Assembly: GCA_946183715.1 (NCBI GenBank)
Contig: CAMHDB010000019.1
Location: 1 to 13,468, forward strand
Length of the DNA stretch: 13,468 nt
From: an uncultured Oscillibacter sp.
Lineage (GTDB): Bacteria; Bacillota; Clostridia; Oscillospirales; Oscillospiraceae
Direction: 5' to 3'
A program made the translations under genes and the position numbers. This document shows positions 13,448-13,468 of this stretch, piece after piece. The notes below the pieces were generated by a model, which was given only the letters and a program-made list of their open reading frames with translations, was not told where the DNA came from and searched no databases. Position 1 is the first letter of the stretch. Each line of letters begins with the position of its first letter.

Positions 13448-13468
13448 TTGATTGATGGAGCAACAGGG
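13448..13468 (+). CDS. Possible start of the next gene (partial)
   Basis: AGGGGAG (13433-13439) lies 8 bases before a TTG (13448-13450) that opens a frame MIDGATG to the window edge. An ATG at 13455 (MEQQ) is another choice but is 15 bases from the ribosome site. The position after RNA copy B mirrors the flagellin start after copy A. Too little sequence is present to name a product. Confidence 0.3.

Overview
The window looks like a motile, high-GC (roughly 60%) Gram-positive Clostridia, probably Oscillospirales-like. Supports are a T-box riboswitch ahead of ileS, canonical TTGACA/TATAAT promoters, strong GGAGG-type ribosome sites, GTG/TTG starts with good Shine-Dalgarno sequences, and a clostridial-type flagellin. 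This is inferred from style and gene families; no species can be named.

Layout. (1) 3-239: the C-terminal end of a phosphohexomutase, converging on a small XRE-type regulator on the minus strand (290-490) whose promoter lies beside a run of 12 C. (2) 704-3874: a T-box leader with an isoleucine AUC specifier, an antiterminator/terminator switch, then ileS. (3) 3910-3956: a palindromic intergenic element. (4) 4015-9964: a five-gene operon with its own promoter: a PMCA-type Ca2+ P-type ATPase, two near-duplicate TerD proteins, an AIM24/TIGR00266-family protein and a two-domain TerA-like protein, closed by a hairpin terminator. This is a Ter stress/metal-response module in which a Ca2+ pump occupies the membrane-protein slot more usually held by TerC. 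(5) 9968-11563: a convergent gene of 531 residues that I do not recognise, with its own promoter. (6) 11685-13468: a sigma-28-type promoter, a structured leader, and a flagellin gene broken twice (amber at codon 4, and a frameshift just before the C-terminal domain). A second copy of the structured RNA follows, and then a possible start of a next gene at the right edge.

Most notable. The RNA in the flagellin leader (about 11867-11961) recurs immediately after the flagellin stop (about 13313-13405). The two copies share identical spacing of an H-type pseudoknot (6-bp stem, 1-nt loop, 6-bp stem, no L2, 11-nt loop) and show compensatory base changes in both stems. I do not recognise it as a named riboswitch class, and it could be a new flagellar leader RNA. 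In the first copy it is followed by a hairpin presenting GGA in a hexaloop and a second GGA in the Shine-Dalgarno, as expected for CsrA control of flagellin.
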